Assembly: GCA_046350295.1 (NCBI GenBank)
Contig: JAXMAR010000017.1
Span: 1-64,000, forward strand
Length of the DNA stretch: 64,000 nt
Direction of reading: 5' to 3'
DNA from: JAXMAR01 sp046350295
Lineage (GTDB): Bacteria; Planctomycetota; Planctomycetia; Gemmatales; Gemmataceae
How positions within the stretch are numbered: the first letter of the stretch is position 1; each line of letters starts with the position of its first letter. Both the position numbers and the translations under genes were made by a program. The notes under the pieces are model-generated. The model was not told where the DNA came from. It ran no database searches and saw only the letters and a list, made by a program, of their open reading frames with translations. Positions 34,706 through 45,000 of the stretch are shown one piece after another.

Positions 34706-37700
34706 TCATTTGCGCAGCGTCTTCAGTCTCTCCAGGGCGGCTTCCGCCCACGGCGTATCGGCGTAATCGCGCCGGACGCGTTCCAGGATGCGGATGGCCT
34801 GCTCCGTCTTGCGGTCGTCGCTCAGGGCGCGCGCGGCTTCCAACAGAGCGGCGGCGCTCAGGTCCGGGTAGTCGTACGTGAACGGGACGACAAGAAACGC
34901 GGTGGCGGCGTCGCCGAAGCGCTTCTGCTCGAGCCGGCACAGGCCGATCTGGAGCTGGGCCTTGGCTGCGATCTCGGCAGCGCTGCGCGTCGTCACCTGC
35001 GTGTAGGCGTTGACCGCTTCGTCGAAGCGGTTCTGGTTTTGCAGCGCGAAACCGACCCCGTAGCGGGCCTCGTCGACCCATGGACTCGACGGGAAGGCGT
35101 TGACGACCCGCTCGTGCGCTTGCCGGCTCGCCTCCCAGTCGCGGACGAAGGCGAAGGCGTGGCCCAAGCGCAGGAACGCGCGATCCGACAGGCCGGGCAC
35201 GTTGTGCAGGGCCCCGTTGTCGCGGAAGATCACCAGGCGCTTGACCGCCTCGGGATACTGGTTGTTCTTCAGCAGCGACTCGCCGGCGTGGTAGTGGGCC
35301 CAGCCGATGAGGTTGCTCTTGGGATTGGCGGCGACGGCGTCGAACTGCGCCAGCGCCCCCTTGAGGTTGCCCTTGGCGGCGTGCAGCGTGCCGAGGCGGA
35401 GGCGGATCTTCTCCGTCAATTCCTGGCCCGGCTCCTTGTCGAGCGCCTCGCCGAGCAGCTTGAGGGCGCCGTCCTGGTCGTTGCGCTGCGCCATCAGCTC
35501 GGCCAGCTCGAAGCGACCCTCGAGGGCCAGGGCAAGGTCGCCAAAATCGTTGATCAGCCGGCGATAGAGGTCCATCGCCTTCTTCTCGGAGGGCTGGAGG
35601 GGGATCTGGTCGAGGGTGATGGGGGGCAGCGGCGCCTTCTCGGCCATCGCGCCGAGCTTCTTGAGGATCTCTTCCTTCTTCGCCTTCCGGGCGGCGGCAA
35701 TCTCCGGCTCGGCGAGGTTGCGCATGCTCCAGGCGGCCTCGTAGAGCATGCGGCCGCGCACCTCCGCTTTGCCCATGGCGGCCTTAATGCCCTCGGCCTG
35801 GCTCTCGAGATAGGCGACGGAATCGCGCAGGTTCTTGTAGCCGTCCGCTTCCAGCTTCGTGGCGGTGGCGAAGTCCTCGGCCTTCTTCGCTCCGGAGCGG
35901 AGCTTGACCGACATGTCCAGCTCGCGCTCGCCTTCTTCCTTCAGGCATTGACCGAAACGCAGCGCTGACTCCGCCGCTTCGACCCGCCCGGGGAACTGTT
36001 TCACGACCGAATCGAAGGCGTTGCGCGCCTCGGCCAGCTTGCCGGCCTCGCGCAAGGCGACGCCGTGGTGATAGCGCAGGATGGCGACCCAGGGCTGGCG
36101 CTCGGGGTCCTTTTGCAACTTGTCTTCATGCTCGGCCCGCGCCTTGGCGAGAACGTCGGCCGCTTCCCCCGCCTTGTTCTGGCCACGCAAATACGTGGCG
36201 AGCTGGACGAGGGCGATTGGGGCGGTCGCGCTCTGCTTGAGCGGATCGTTCTGGAACTTGCGCAGCTCGTTGATCGCCTGGCCGACGTCGGTCTGGCCGA
36301 TGACCTTGGCCCGCTCCAGAACCGCCTGGGGGACGGCCGGTTGCCCCGTGAACTCCTTGGCGAAGAGACGCTCATAGGTCGCGCGGGCCGTGGCGAGCAC
36401 CTTCGCCTTCTCCGCCGGCTGGTTGAGTAGACCGGCCAGGCGCTGCTGCACCAGGCCGAGTTTGAGGAGGGCGTCCCCCGTTTGGGGATTGATGGGGCCG
36501 GCGGTGAACGCCTCCAGATGAGTCGCGGCGTTCTTGAGCGACTCCTCCATCTTGCCGACGGCGAGGGCGTCGTCGAGCGGCGCCTCGGCCGGGGTGAGGC
36601 GCAGGGCGCAATCGGCGAGGAGATACGAGGTCAGATTCAGATCGCCGCCGCGCTCGGCTTGCGGGATGGCGTCGAGCGCTTGCTGCGCCTTCTCGAAATC
36701 CCCCTTGCGGTGATAGGTCAGGCCGAGGGTATAGCGGGCGACGTTGATCTTGGGGAACTCGGGGAAGCGCTCGATGACGCCTTCGAGCCGCTTGATCGCC
36801 TCGTCGTTCCAGCGGGCGACTTCCTTGGTCCGCTCGGCCGGGTTCGGGTTCTTCTCGGCGGCGAGACCGCGGAAATAGCTGTTCTCGGCCTGGAGGAAAC
36901 CCACCTCGGGCGCCAGCGGGCTCTTGGGGAACGCAGCCAGGAACTTGGTCGCCTGGTTGTCCGATTCATTGAAATCTCCAGCGAGATGGAGGGCCTGGAT
37001 CATCCGCTCCCACGTCTCCTCGACGCGGTCGGGCAGCAGCTTCTCGTTGAGGATCTGGCCGTAAGCGCCGGCCGCCTCGCGATGCTGCTTGAGGAGCTGC
37101 TGCGTGTCGGCGATCTCCAGCATGATTTGACCCTTGCGCAGCCTGGCCTCGGGGTCGGCGTCGATGATCTTCTGGGCGCGATCGGCGGCCTGACGGAACG
37201 TCGAGAGCGCCTGGCTCATCGCTTTTTGATAGTTGTCTTTCTGCGCGACCGGATCGGGGGCGCCGGCGACCTGACAGCGGCCGATCCACAGGAGCGCCTG
37301 GTCCGCCAGACGCGGGTCGCGATCCACCAGGGGAGAAAGCGTCTTCACCGCTTCGGGGAAGTTCTTGATCTGGTAAAGGCAGAAGCCGAGGCGTAGCTCG
37401 GCCTCGGAACGCAGCGGCGAGAAGAGGAACGTCTTCTGGAAGTCGACAAACCGAGCCTGCGCCTCGGCGAAGCGGCCCGCCTCGTACTGGAGCACGCCGA
37501 GATAGAAGGAGGCGCGGGCGAGATAGTCCGGCGTCTCCTTGAGGAACGCCTCGAGCTGGGCGCGGATGACCGGGTCGTTTTTGAACCTGGCCGGCTCCTT
37601 GAGGAGTTTGCTCGCCTCGTCGCGCCGCTTGGCGTGGTCGGTCAGGACCGCTTCATAGTGATGCGCCGCCTCGCCGCGCTCCTCGGCCAGGTGATGCGTG

Positions 37701-38488
37701 CGGCCGAGCAGGTAGTGGGCGTGAGGCCCGAAGGCGGGATCGTCGAAGGGCGCCAGGCGAGAGAGGGCCTTCTCGGCGGTCGGATAGTCTTTCAACAGGT
37801 GGCTGGCGAAGCCCAGGTAGTAGCGGCCTTCGCCTTTGATCTTGCTGCGCGAGAAGATGGGATCGTCCAGGAAGACGGCGACGGCGTCGCGTGCCTCCTT
37901 CGTCTTGTTCAGGCGCAGGTAGTTCTCGGCCTGATCGCAGCGGACCCGCGCCACCCATTCGAATTCGGGCGGCAGCTCCTTCTTGTCCGGCGCCTCGGCG
38001 GGCAGCTTCTTCTCGAAAGCAGCGCGGGCCACGAGCAACTGTTTCTCGGTTTCCTCGAAGCGGGCCTTCGCGTTGTTGCGGTGCGCGGCGACGTCCCCGC
38101 TCTTGGCGAGCGCGAGCTGCAGCGACTGCGTCCCCTGGCCGCGCAGCGCCAGCGCAAGTTGGTAGACCGCCCGGTCGTGGTCCGCGAAGTCCTTGACGCC
38201 GACAACTTGCTGGAGGAGATCGCGCGCCTCGTTGTAGTTCTTCTCCGGGCCTTCGATGAGGCAGAGGGCGAGGCCGAAGCGGGCGGCGGGGGCGTCCTTG
38301 TGGCCGCCGAACTTGCCGAGGAACTCGCGGAATTTATTGACGGCGAAGGGATGATTGCGCTCGTTGAAGGCCTTGCGGGCGCTCGAGAGCAGCATCTCGG
38401 CGGCCTGGTCCGGCGTGATCTGAGCGGCGACCGGACGAGGGGCGAGCAGAGCGGCAACGGGCAGAAGGAAGATCAAGAAGCGTTTCAT
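34706..38488 (-). CDS. large periplasmic TPR-repeat protein
   Basis: A 1260-residue exported protein built almost entirely of tetratricopeptide-like helical repeats, many in the style W-x2-LG-x2-Y/A ('DAPAARFGLALCLIEG', 'HAHYLLGRTHHLAEERGEAA', 'FLRLGHAFAFVRDWEASRQA', 'WVDEARYGVGFALQNQNRFD'). Signal peptide KRFLIFLLPVAALLAPRPVA. Such solenoids hold partners together, for example in cell-envelope or Tol/Pal-like (YbgF) machinery; the partner cannot be named. The frame is intact over 3.8 kb, in contrast to many genes nearby. Start at 38488 has only a weak ribosome site. Downstream on the same strand lies the FG-GAP gene, with an AT-rich repeat between them. Confidence 0.9.
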   Translation of the reverse strand: MKRFLIFLLPVAALLAPRPVAAQITPDQAAEMLLSSARKAFNERNHPFAVNKFREFLGKFGGHKDAPAARFGLALCLIEGPEKNYNEARDLLQQVVGVKDFADHDRAVYQLALALRGQGTQSLQLALAKSGDVAAHRNNAKARFEETEKQLLVARAAFEKKLPAEAPDKKELPPEFEWVARVRCDQAENYLRLNKTKEARDAVAVFLDDPIFSRSKIKGEGRYYLGFASHLLKDYPTAEKALSRLAPFDDPAFGPHAHYLLGRTHHLAEERGEAAHHYEAVLTDHAKRRDEASKLLKEPARFKNDPVIRAQLEAFLKETPDYLARASFYLGVLQYEAGRFAEAQARFVDFQKTFLFSPLRSEAELRLGFCLYQIKNFPEAVKTLSPLVDRDPRLADQALLWIGRCQVAGAPDPVAQKDNYQKAMSQALSTFRQAADRAQKIIDADPEARLRKGQIMLEIADTQQLLKQHREAAGAYGQILNEKLLPDRVEETWERMIQALHLAGDFNESDNQATKFLAAFPKSPLAPEVGFLQAENSYFRGLAAEKNPNPAERTKEVARWNDEAIKRLEGVIERFPEFPKINVARYTLGLTYHRKGDFEKAQQALDAIPQAERGGDLNLTSYLLADCALRLTPAEAPLDDALAVGKMEESLKNAATHLEAFTAGPINPQTGDALLKLGLVQQRLAGLLNQPAEKAKVLATARATYERLFAKEFTGQPAVPQAVLERAKVIGQTDVGQAINELRKFQNDPLKQSATAPIALVQLATYLRGQNKAGEAADVLAKARAEHEDKLQKDPERQPWVAILRYHHGVALREAGKLAEARNAFDSVVKQFPGRVEAAESALRFGQCLKEEGERELDMSVKLRSGAKKAEDFATATKLEADGYKNLRDSVAYLESQAEGIKAAMGKAEVRGRMLYEAAWSMRNLAEPEIAAARKAKKEEILKKLGAMAEKAPLPPITLDQIPLQPSEKKAMDLYRRLINDFGDLALALEGRFELAELMAQRNDQDGALKLLGEALDKEPGQELTEKIRLRLGTLHAAKGNLKGALAQFDAVAANPKSNLIGWAHYHAGESLLKNNQYPEAVKRLVIFRDNGALHNVPGLSDRAFLRLGHAFAFVRDWEASRQAHERVVNAFPSSPWVDEARYGVGFALQNQNRFDEAVNAYTQVTTRSAAEIAAKAQLQIGLCRLEQKRFGDAATAFLVVPFTYDYPDLSAAALLEAARALSDDRKTEQAIRILERVRRDYADTPWAEAALERLKTLRK

Positions 38489-38772
38489 GGATGAGCCGGG
38501 TTAGGTAGGCGGGCACAAGACAGCCAAACAGCGCAGCAAGCCGCAAAGGCCTTCGGAGGCAGATCGCTAATCAGAAGACGTCCCTGTCAGCGTTTTGGCT
38601 TGGACGAGGAAAGCCGGCGGATTGTTCCTTCGGTCGGCTTTGCAGCGGGGAGGCGTGCCGGTGTCCATCCGACAAAATCAGGGACGCTCAAGCCCGGAGG
38701 CTTGTTGGACCCATTTTTACGAGGCGCCTGTCAGGGGTCAACCAGTTTGTTGGAAATCTCATGCGGGCTTCA
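38489..38772. other. intergenic region
   Basis: 284 bases between the TPR gene and the end of the SDR gene. No ORF, RNA gene or clear hairpin was recognised; GTCCCTG near 38580 and CAGGGAC near 38684 are the only complementary words seen. The TPR promoter should lie here. Confidence 0.4.
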
Positions 38773-39540
38773 TTACTTCGCCGCCATGCGCAGGGCGCCG
38801 TCGAGCCGCAGGACGCAGCCGTTGAGCATCTCGTTCTCGATGATCTGGCGGGCGAAGGCGGCAAACTCGGCCGGCTGGCCCAGGCGCGGCGGGAAGGGAA
38901 CCTGCTGCCCCAGGGAGACGCGCGCCGGCTCGGGCAGGCCGGCGAGCAGCGGCGTGTCGAAGATGCCAGGAGCGATGGCGACGACGCGGATGCCTTGCCG
39001 GGCCAGCTCGCGCGCCGCCGGAAGCGTCATGCTGGCGACGCCCCCCTTCGACGCGGAATAGGCGATCTGACCGATTTGCCCTTCGAAGGCCGAGACCGAC
39101 GCGGTGTTGATGATGACGCCGCGCTCGCCGCCGCCCGTCGGCGCGTTCTTCTCCATGGCGGCCGCGGCGAGACGCATCACGTTGAACGTGCCGACGAGGT
39201 TGATGGCGATGACGCGCTGAAAGCCGGCGAGCGTGTGCGGGCCGTTCTTGCCCAGGACTTTCTCGACATAGCCGATGCCGGCGCACTGGATCGAGCCGTG
39301 CAGGGCGCCGAAGCGTTCGACCGCTTTCTGGACGGCGGCCTGGACGGAGGCTTCGTCGGTGACGTCCGTGCGCTGGAAAACAACGTTCGAACCGATCTCT
39401 GCCGCCAGGGCGTTTCCGGTCGCCTCGTTGATGTCGGCAATGAGGACGCGTCCGCCGGCCGAGGCGAGGAGGCGGGTGCAGGCGCCGCCGAGGCCGGAGG
39501 CGCCACCGCTGGCGAGGAAGGTTTTGTTTTGAATTTGCAT
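38773..39540 (-). CDS. short-chain dehydrogenase/reductase (3-hydroxyacyl-CoA dehydrogenase type)
   Basis: A 255-residue classical SDR. The Rossmann motif is ASGGASGLGG near the N-terminus, followed by ADINEA (acidic residue for NAD preference), the NAG-like CAGIGYVEKVLG, catalytic Ser in ASVSAFEGQIGQIAYSASKG (with Tyr-x3-Lys in YSASK), and VVAIAPGIFDTPLLAG. The arrangement 'NKTFLASGGASGLGGA' and 'APGIFDTP' matches type 2 L-3-hydroxyacyl-CoA dehydrogenases, so it may act in fatty-acid beta-oxidation. The ORF remains open far upstream, but the family starts at 39540 (MQIQNKTFLASGG). It stands alone. Confidence 0.92.
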   Translation of the reverse strand: MQIQNKTFLASGGASGLGGACTRLLASAGGRVLIADINEATGNALAAEIGSNVVFQRTDVTDEASVQAAVQKAVERFGALHGSIQCAGIGYVEKVLGKNGPHTLAGFQRVIAINLVGTFNVMRLAAAAMEKNAPTGGGERGVIINTASVSAFEGQIGQIAYSASKGGVASMTLPAARELARQGIRVVAIAPGIFDTPLLAGLPEPARVSLGQQVPFPPRLGQPAEFAAFARQIIENEMLNGCVLRLDGALRMAAK

Positions 39541-39558
39541 GAGCGGCTCGCGGTTGTT

Positions 39559-39610
39559 CGAGCCGGAAGCGTGAGCGACGGTTTCGCCGGGCGCACACGC
39601 TTCCGGCTCT
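39559..39610. repeat. GAGCCGG palindromic repeat, copy 2
   Basis: Perfect 14-bp arms GAGCCGGAAGCGTG (39560-39573) and CACGCTTCCGGCTC (39596-39609). The core GAGCGACGGTTTCGCCG matches the reverse complement of the element at 27277-27325. Located in the 124-base gap between two divergent genes. Confidence 0.75.
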
Positions 39611-39664
39611 GACGGGTCGTCGGTCGCTAAGATAAGGTATCCCGCTCCATCCACCGAGGCACGC

Positions 39665-41635
39665 ATGAAACTCATCGCTCGCGTCCTGTCGTTCCTGCTT
39701 CTCGCTTCGCTGCTGCCGGCCACCAACGCCGCGGGCGACAAGGAGAAGAAGCACAAGTTCACCAATCGGTTGGCGAAGGAGACGAGCCCGTACCTTCTTC
39801 TGCACGCGCACAACCCGACCGACTGGTATCCGTGGGGGCCGGAGGCGTTCGCGAAGGCGAAGAAGGAGAAGAAGCTCATCTTCCTCTCCATCGGCTACAG
39901 CTCGTGCTTCTGGTGCCATGTGATGGAGCGCGAGTGCTTCAACGTCGAGGAAGTCGCGAAGATCCTCAACGAGCATTTCGTCTGCGTGAAAGTGGACCGG
40001 GAGGAGCGACCCGACATCGATCAGATCTACATGACCGCGCTCTCCAGCCAGGGGCAGAGCGGCGGCTGGCCCCTGTCGATGTTCCTGTTGCCGGACGCCC
40101 GGCCCGTCGTCGGCGGCACCTATTTCCCCCGCGAGGACCGGAAGGTCGAAGGCAAGACGTATCCCGGCTTCAAGTCCCTCTTGAAGATCATCAACGACGC
40201 CTGGAAGGAGACGCCCGACGCCATCGAGAAGCAGGCGGACAAGCTCTCCGCGGCGACCCTCGCCAACCTGAACGCCGGGCGACTCGGCGTGGCGCTCGTC
40301 GATTTGGACCGCAAGCTGACCGACAGCGTGCTCGAGGAGTTGAAGGGGGAGTTCGACCCGGATTACGGCGGCTTCGGCAGCCCGACGCGCCGCTTCCGCG
40401 GGCCCAAGTTCCCGGTGCCGTCGCGCCTTCAATTTGTCCTCACCCAGAGCGAGCGGCTCAAGGACAAGAAGCTGCTCGACATGGTGACGCTCAGCCTGGA
40501 CCAGATGGCCCTGGGCGGCATCTACGACCACCTCGGCGGCGGCTTCCACCGCTACAGCACGGAGCGGACCTGGACCGTGCCCCACTTCGAGAAGATGCTC
40601 TACGACAACGCCCAGCTCATCGAGCTTTATGCGCGCGCTTACACGGTGACGAAGAACCCTCTCTACCGGCGCGTGGTCGAGGAGACGATCGCCTACCTCG
40701 AGCGCGAGATGGTGTCGCCGGAAGGGGCGTTCTACTCATCGCAGGACGCGGAGACGGAGGAGGAAGAGGGGCGATTCTATGTCTGGAGTCCGGAGGAGTT
40801 GAAGAAGGCGGTCCCGGACGCGGCCGCGCGGAAGCTGCTCGACAAGGTCTATGGCACGGGGGAAGCTCCCAACTTCGAGGAAAAGTACCACATCCTGCGG
40901 CTGGCGAAGCCGCTACCGGAGATCGCGAAGGACCTGAAGTTGGGCGAGGAGGAGCTGCGCAAACGGCTCGAGCCGATCAAGGCGAAGCTGCTGGAGGAAC
41001 GCGGCAAGCGAGCCCGGCCGCTGCTCAACCGCATCGCGCTGACGGCATGGAGCGGCGAGATGATCGCCGGCCTGGCGGAAGCGGGGCGGGCGCTCAAGGA
41101 GCCGAAGTACACCAAGCTGGCCGAGCGAGCGGCCGATTTCGTGCTCGAGAAGCAGATGACGGACGGACGGCTGCTGCGGACTTATGGCGCGGCGCCCGGA
41201 GGCAAGCCAAAGGCGGCGGTGGCGGCGTACCTGGAGGATTACGCGTTTCTCGTGCACGGGCTGTTGACGCTGCACGAGGTGACCGGCGAGAAACGCTGGC
41301 TCGAGAGTGCGCGGAAGCTGACCGACGTGATGATCGCGCAGCACGGGGACAAGAAGCAGGGCGGCTACTACTTCACCGCCCAGGACAGCGAGAAGCTGTT
41401 CGCCCGCAGCAAGGATCAGTACGACGGGGCGCAGCCGTCGGGGAACAGCGTGGCGGCGCGCAACCTGGTGCGGCTGTGGAAGGCGACCGGCGAGGAGAAG
41501 TATCGCGCGGAGGCGGAGAAGACGTTCCGCTTCTTCACCGCGAGCTTGATGAACAACACGACCGGCATGACCGAGATGGCGAACGCGCTGGACGATTACC
41601 TGACGGAGCAGGAGCGGCGGGGGAAGAAGAAGTGA
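39665..41635 (+). CDS. DUF255 thioredoxin-like protein (YyaL/SSP411 family), secreted
   Basis: A 656-residue protein. After a signal peptide (LIARVLSFLLLASLLPATNA) comes a thioredoxin-like domain with the family hallmark RLAKETSPYLLLHAHNPTDW, then IFLSIGYSSCFWCHVMEREC (CxxC redox pair Cys-Phe-Trp-Cys), HFVCVKVDREERPDID and GGWPLSMFLLPD. The C-terminal two thirds form an (alpha/alpha)6 barrel like that of N-acylglucosamine epimerase/glycosidases: FEKMLYDNAQLIELYARAY, YSSQDAETEEEEGRFYVWSP, LNRIALTAWSGEMIAGLAEA. Function unproven. Length is normal for the family; export is more frequent in planctomycetes than elsewhere. Confidence 0.9.
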   Translation: MKLIARVLSFLLLASLLPATNAAGDKEKKHKFTNRLAKETSPYLLLHAHNPTDWYPWGPEAFAKAKKEKKLIFLSIGYSSCFWCHVMERECFNVEEVAKILNEHFVCVKVDREERPDIDQIYMTALSSQGQSGGWPLSMFLLPDARPVVGGTYFPREDRKVEGKTYPGFKSLLKIINDAWKETPDAIEKQADKLSAATLANLNAGRLGVALVDLDRKLTDSVLEELKGEFDPDYGGFGSPTRRFRGPKFPVPSRLQFVLTQSERLKDKKLLDMVTLSLDQMALGGIYDHLGGGFHRYSTERTWTVPHFEKMLYDNAQLIELYARAYTVTKNPLYRRVVEETIAYLEREMVSPEGAFYSSQDAETEEEEGRFYVWSPEELKKAVPDAAARKLLDKVYGTGEAPNFEEKYHILRLAKPLPEIAKDLKLGEEELRKRLEPIKAKLLEERGKRARPLLNRIALTAWSGEMIAGLAEAGRALKEPKYTKLAERAADFVLEKQMTDGRLLRTYGAAPGGKPKAAVAAYLEDYAFLVHGLLTLHEVTGEKRWLESARKLTDVMIAQHGDKKQGGYYFTAQDSEKLFARSKDQYDGAQPSGNSVAARNLVRLWKATGEEKYRAEAEKTFRFFTASLMNNTTGMTEMANALDDYLTEQERRGKKK

Positions 41636-41684
41636 ATTGTCAATCTGGACCCGAGGGATGTAGACTGAGTGCAAAGGAGCTGGG

Positions 41685-41975
41685 ATGTTCACCTACGGCG
41701 ATCTGCGAAATCTGCTCGATGCACGACCTTTCCAGCCGTTTCGGCTGTTTCTTTCTGACGGCGGCCACGTCGACATCTTGAGTCCGGAGGTCGTGCTTGC
41801 GGGTAAGCGCTTCGCGGTCGTCGGCATTCTGGACGCCGACACGAGGGACAAGGCGATCGATCGTTACACGACGGTCTGGTACCTGCACGTCACCCGGCAC
41901 GAGATGTTGCGCCCCGGTCAGCCACCCCTGATGCCGCCTGGGCCAATGGGGGAGCCGGCGCCTACTTCGGTCTAG
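41685..41975 (+). CDS. small conserved hypothetical protein
   Basis: A 96-residue cytoplasmic protein. The core LRNLLDARPFQPFRLFLSDG, GHVDILSPEVVLAGKRFAVV is the pattern of a widespread small-protein family in planctomycetes and other soil bacteria ('F.PFR..LSDG....V..PE'), which has no known function. The second half has a VWYLHVTRHEML strand and a Pro-rich disordered tail. Strong ribosome site AAGGAGCTGG 4 bases before the ATG. It follows the DUF255 gene by 49 bases on the same strand and may share its transcript. Confidence 0.75.
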   Translation: MFTYGDLRNLLDARPFQPFRLFLSDGGHVDILSPEVVLAGKRFAVVGILDADTRDKAIDRYTTVWYLHVTRHEMLRPGQPPLMPPGPMGEPAPTSV

Positions 41976-42035
41976 GCAAACGCTGAGGTCGCGAGATGTC
42001 TCGGCAATTGCCAATCGACGCGTTTCAGGTCCAAG

Positions 42036-45000
42036 CTACTTCCCCCTGAGATCTTCCAGGCTACGCGCCAGCCGGATGCGGTCGAACGCCGCCCCGCCGC
42101 CCAGCGCCGCGAGGCTGAGCGCCTGGATGCGCAGCGGCTTCTTGTGCATCTCCCAGAGATCGACGGTGACGATCTGCCAGTCGCTCGGCGGCGCGTCGGC
42201 GATCTTCTTCGACGCGACCACCCCTTCCTTCCAGTCATGCTCGCCGGCGAAGAGGTTGTAGCCGCCGCCGGGCCAGGCGCGGCCGAGCAGCAGCGACATG
42301 CCTTTCGTCTCCTTCGACAGCGCCTTCCACGCGAACTGTAAATAGCGATATTGCCCGGGCGCCGGCTTCTCGGCGATCTCGAAGTCCCAGTTGGGGATCG
42401 CGTGGCCGAACGGCGGCTGCCACGCCGGGCCGGTGTTTCCGGCCGCCTTGAGGGCGAGACATTTGCCGCCGGAGAAGGCGCCCTCGTAGAGGAACGCGAA
42501 CGGCCGGCCGGGGTAGTTGAGGCTCTTGAGGTCGTCCTCCTTTTCGTCGAAGAGGATGGCGACCGGTTTCTTGGCGACGGCGTCCGGATGGGAGCAGCCG
42601 AGGACTTCGCCGTGGAAGACCAGCTCGCCGAGGCGGATGTTGCCGGCGGGCCAGGTCTTGGGCCCGGTGGTGACGAAGCGGAAGCGCGCCGCTTCGATCG
42701 GCTTCTTCAGCCAGTGCGTGTGCGTCGCCTGGTTGGAGAGGAACATCGGCCCATCGCGCCACTGCTCTTTCGCGGCGTCCCAGTATTGCAGCTTGAGGTC
42801 GCGCAGCCAGGACTCGGGATGCTTCGGGTCCTCGACGAAGGTGACGCCGGTGAGCCGGAGCTGCGTGCGGAAGGTGTCGACGTTGAGCTCGAGCGGACCG
42901 TACCAGCCGGAGTCGATGTAGTTGATCGTCGTCCAGTCGAGCCAGGGCTCGGGCGGCGCGTCCGGCTTGCCGTCGATCAGGAGGTCGATTTTGTTCTTCC
43001 ACTCCTTGCGCTGGTTGCTCATCGTGACGTAGATGAGGGCCTTGGTGTCCCGGAGCAGGTTCTTGTCGAGCGGGGCGGGATCCTTGGCGGCGTTGCCGAA
43101 GGGGGGCAAGGGGGCGGTGGGGGTGGCGTCGGGGGCGAAGCGGGGTGGGCTGGGCCAACCCGGGATCCAGCAGGACGCATGATCGAGAGGCCGCTTAAAG
43201 GTGAGAGCGCCGGCAGGCCTGATGGATACCGGGACGACACCGTCCGGCGTGGCGAGGAGAATCCTGCCGCTCGATCGGGACAGAGCGAAGCGATTGAAGC
43301 CGATGTCACTCTGGCGTTCGATCACGCGTTTCCCGTCCGCCGCTTCCAACATCATGAACTCGGTATGCGTCGACAAAAAAACGACGCTCTTCCTTGCGTA
43401 GTCGCTGATCAGAACCTGTGTCACCGGCGCCGTGAAACGCTTATTCCATAGCAATCCGCGCGCGACGTCGTAATAGCGGAGCTCATTGCCTTGTGCGACG
43501 GCCAGCGTCTTGCCATCCGGGGCGAGCGCGAGCCGCTCAGCGGCCCCCGGAAAGACGGCGACCACTCCGCCGCGCTGGACGACAAACACGGCTCCCCCAC
43601 CTGAGTCCGAGCGAACCGCGAGCGTGACGCCATCCTCGCTAACAGCGCCGCCCTGCAACGATCCGGTCCCTTCAAGCGTGTGCGACCAGAGGCTCTTGCC
43701 GGTCGCCGACGCGAGGGCGGAGACGGTCATGCCATCGAGAACGATCAGGGCGTCTCCCATGTTGAGCAGGATGGGGCTCTTCCGGCTCTCGCCCCACCAC
43801 TCGCGCTTCCACAGCAACGCCGCGTCTTTGTCCCAGACGGCCATGCCCAGCGGGCCGGCGCTCGCGACCCACGAGGCGTCACGGGCGACGGCGAAGGCGG
43901 GCGGCGACTCGACGAACTGCGAGCCGTTGGCCCAGCTCGTGAGCCGGCCGGGCAAACCGAAGTGCGGGAAGCGTTTCAGGACGGCGCCCTTCTTGTTGAC
44001 GAGATAGAGGTGATAGCCCGCCGCGGAATGGAGGTCGAAGCCGACGACCGCGAAACCATCGCCCGCCGGCTTGACGTCGAACACGAAGTGATGGCCGACG
44101 TGGGCGCTGCCCAAGAGAGCCGGACCGTCGTTGAACAGGAAAAGGTTCTGCGCCCAGCCTGCGCAAGCGACGGCGAACGTTCCCTCGTTCTCGACAATCT
44201 CCAACGGCGCCGACCGGCCCGGGTTCAGAATCGCCGGGAAGCCGCGGAACGGTTCTTTCTTCTTCGGGTCGCTGACCTCCAAGAGACGCGGCTTGCCCGC
44301 GTCCAGCGCTACCCGTCCGTCCGAAACCCTTACCCGGCTCATGGCGTCGATCAACGCCGCTCCTTTCGTGTCGATCTCGATCGTGGCCGTGACCGGCGCC
44401 CGCATGTTCTGAATCAGCCCCATCCGCCATGCCAGCCCCGGCTCCAGGTCGAGCGGCGTGTTGTTCACGACCCAGAAGAAGCGATTGCCCTTGTCGTCCA
44501 CGCGCTCGGTCACCAGCACGTCCGGCTGGTCGATCTTGGCGACGGGCGGGACCCGGTCGCCGAGCGTCTTTTTCAAATTGGCAGCGTGCGCCTTGAAGTG
44601 GCGCGGGAAGCGATAATAGGCCGCATCGTCCTGCCACGCCGATGGGTCCCGCTCGACCTTGTCGAACGCCATCTTGAGCGGCTCGAAGTCGTTGACCAGC
44701 TCTGCCCGGCACGTGTCGTCGTGGAAAATCAACAAGCCGGCCTTCTTCGCCTCCGCCAGTGCCGTCGCCAGCGGCGGGTCCAGCTCGACGCGCTGGCCGA
44801 CCACCAGGACGGCTTTGAAGTCCTTGAACGTGTCCGCCTTCAAGTCCTCGGCGAAGACGAACGACGCCGGCCGGTGGGCGTAGAGGCAGGCGTTGTAGGC
44901 TTCGTAGAGACGGTCGAAGTAGCGGCCGCCGATCTTGGACCAGTCGTCGATGCGCATCATGCGGGTCGAGACGACGATGGCGATGGGGTCGCGGCACTTG

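Noticed and set aside
38759..40585. 608-codon minus-strand ORF across SDR and DUF255 genes
   Set aside because: Covers two genes with clear family motifs on their own strands and frames.
41637..41660. AATTGTCAATCTG near 41640 as another AT-rich repeat end
   Set aside because: Match is only about 10 bases; no inverted partner.
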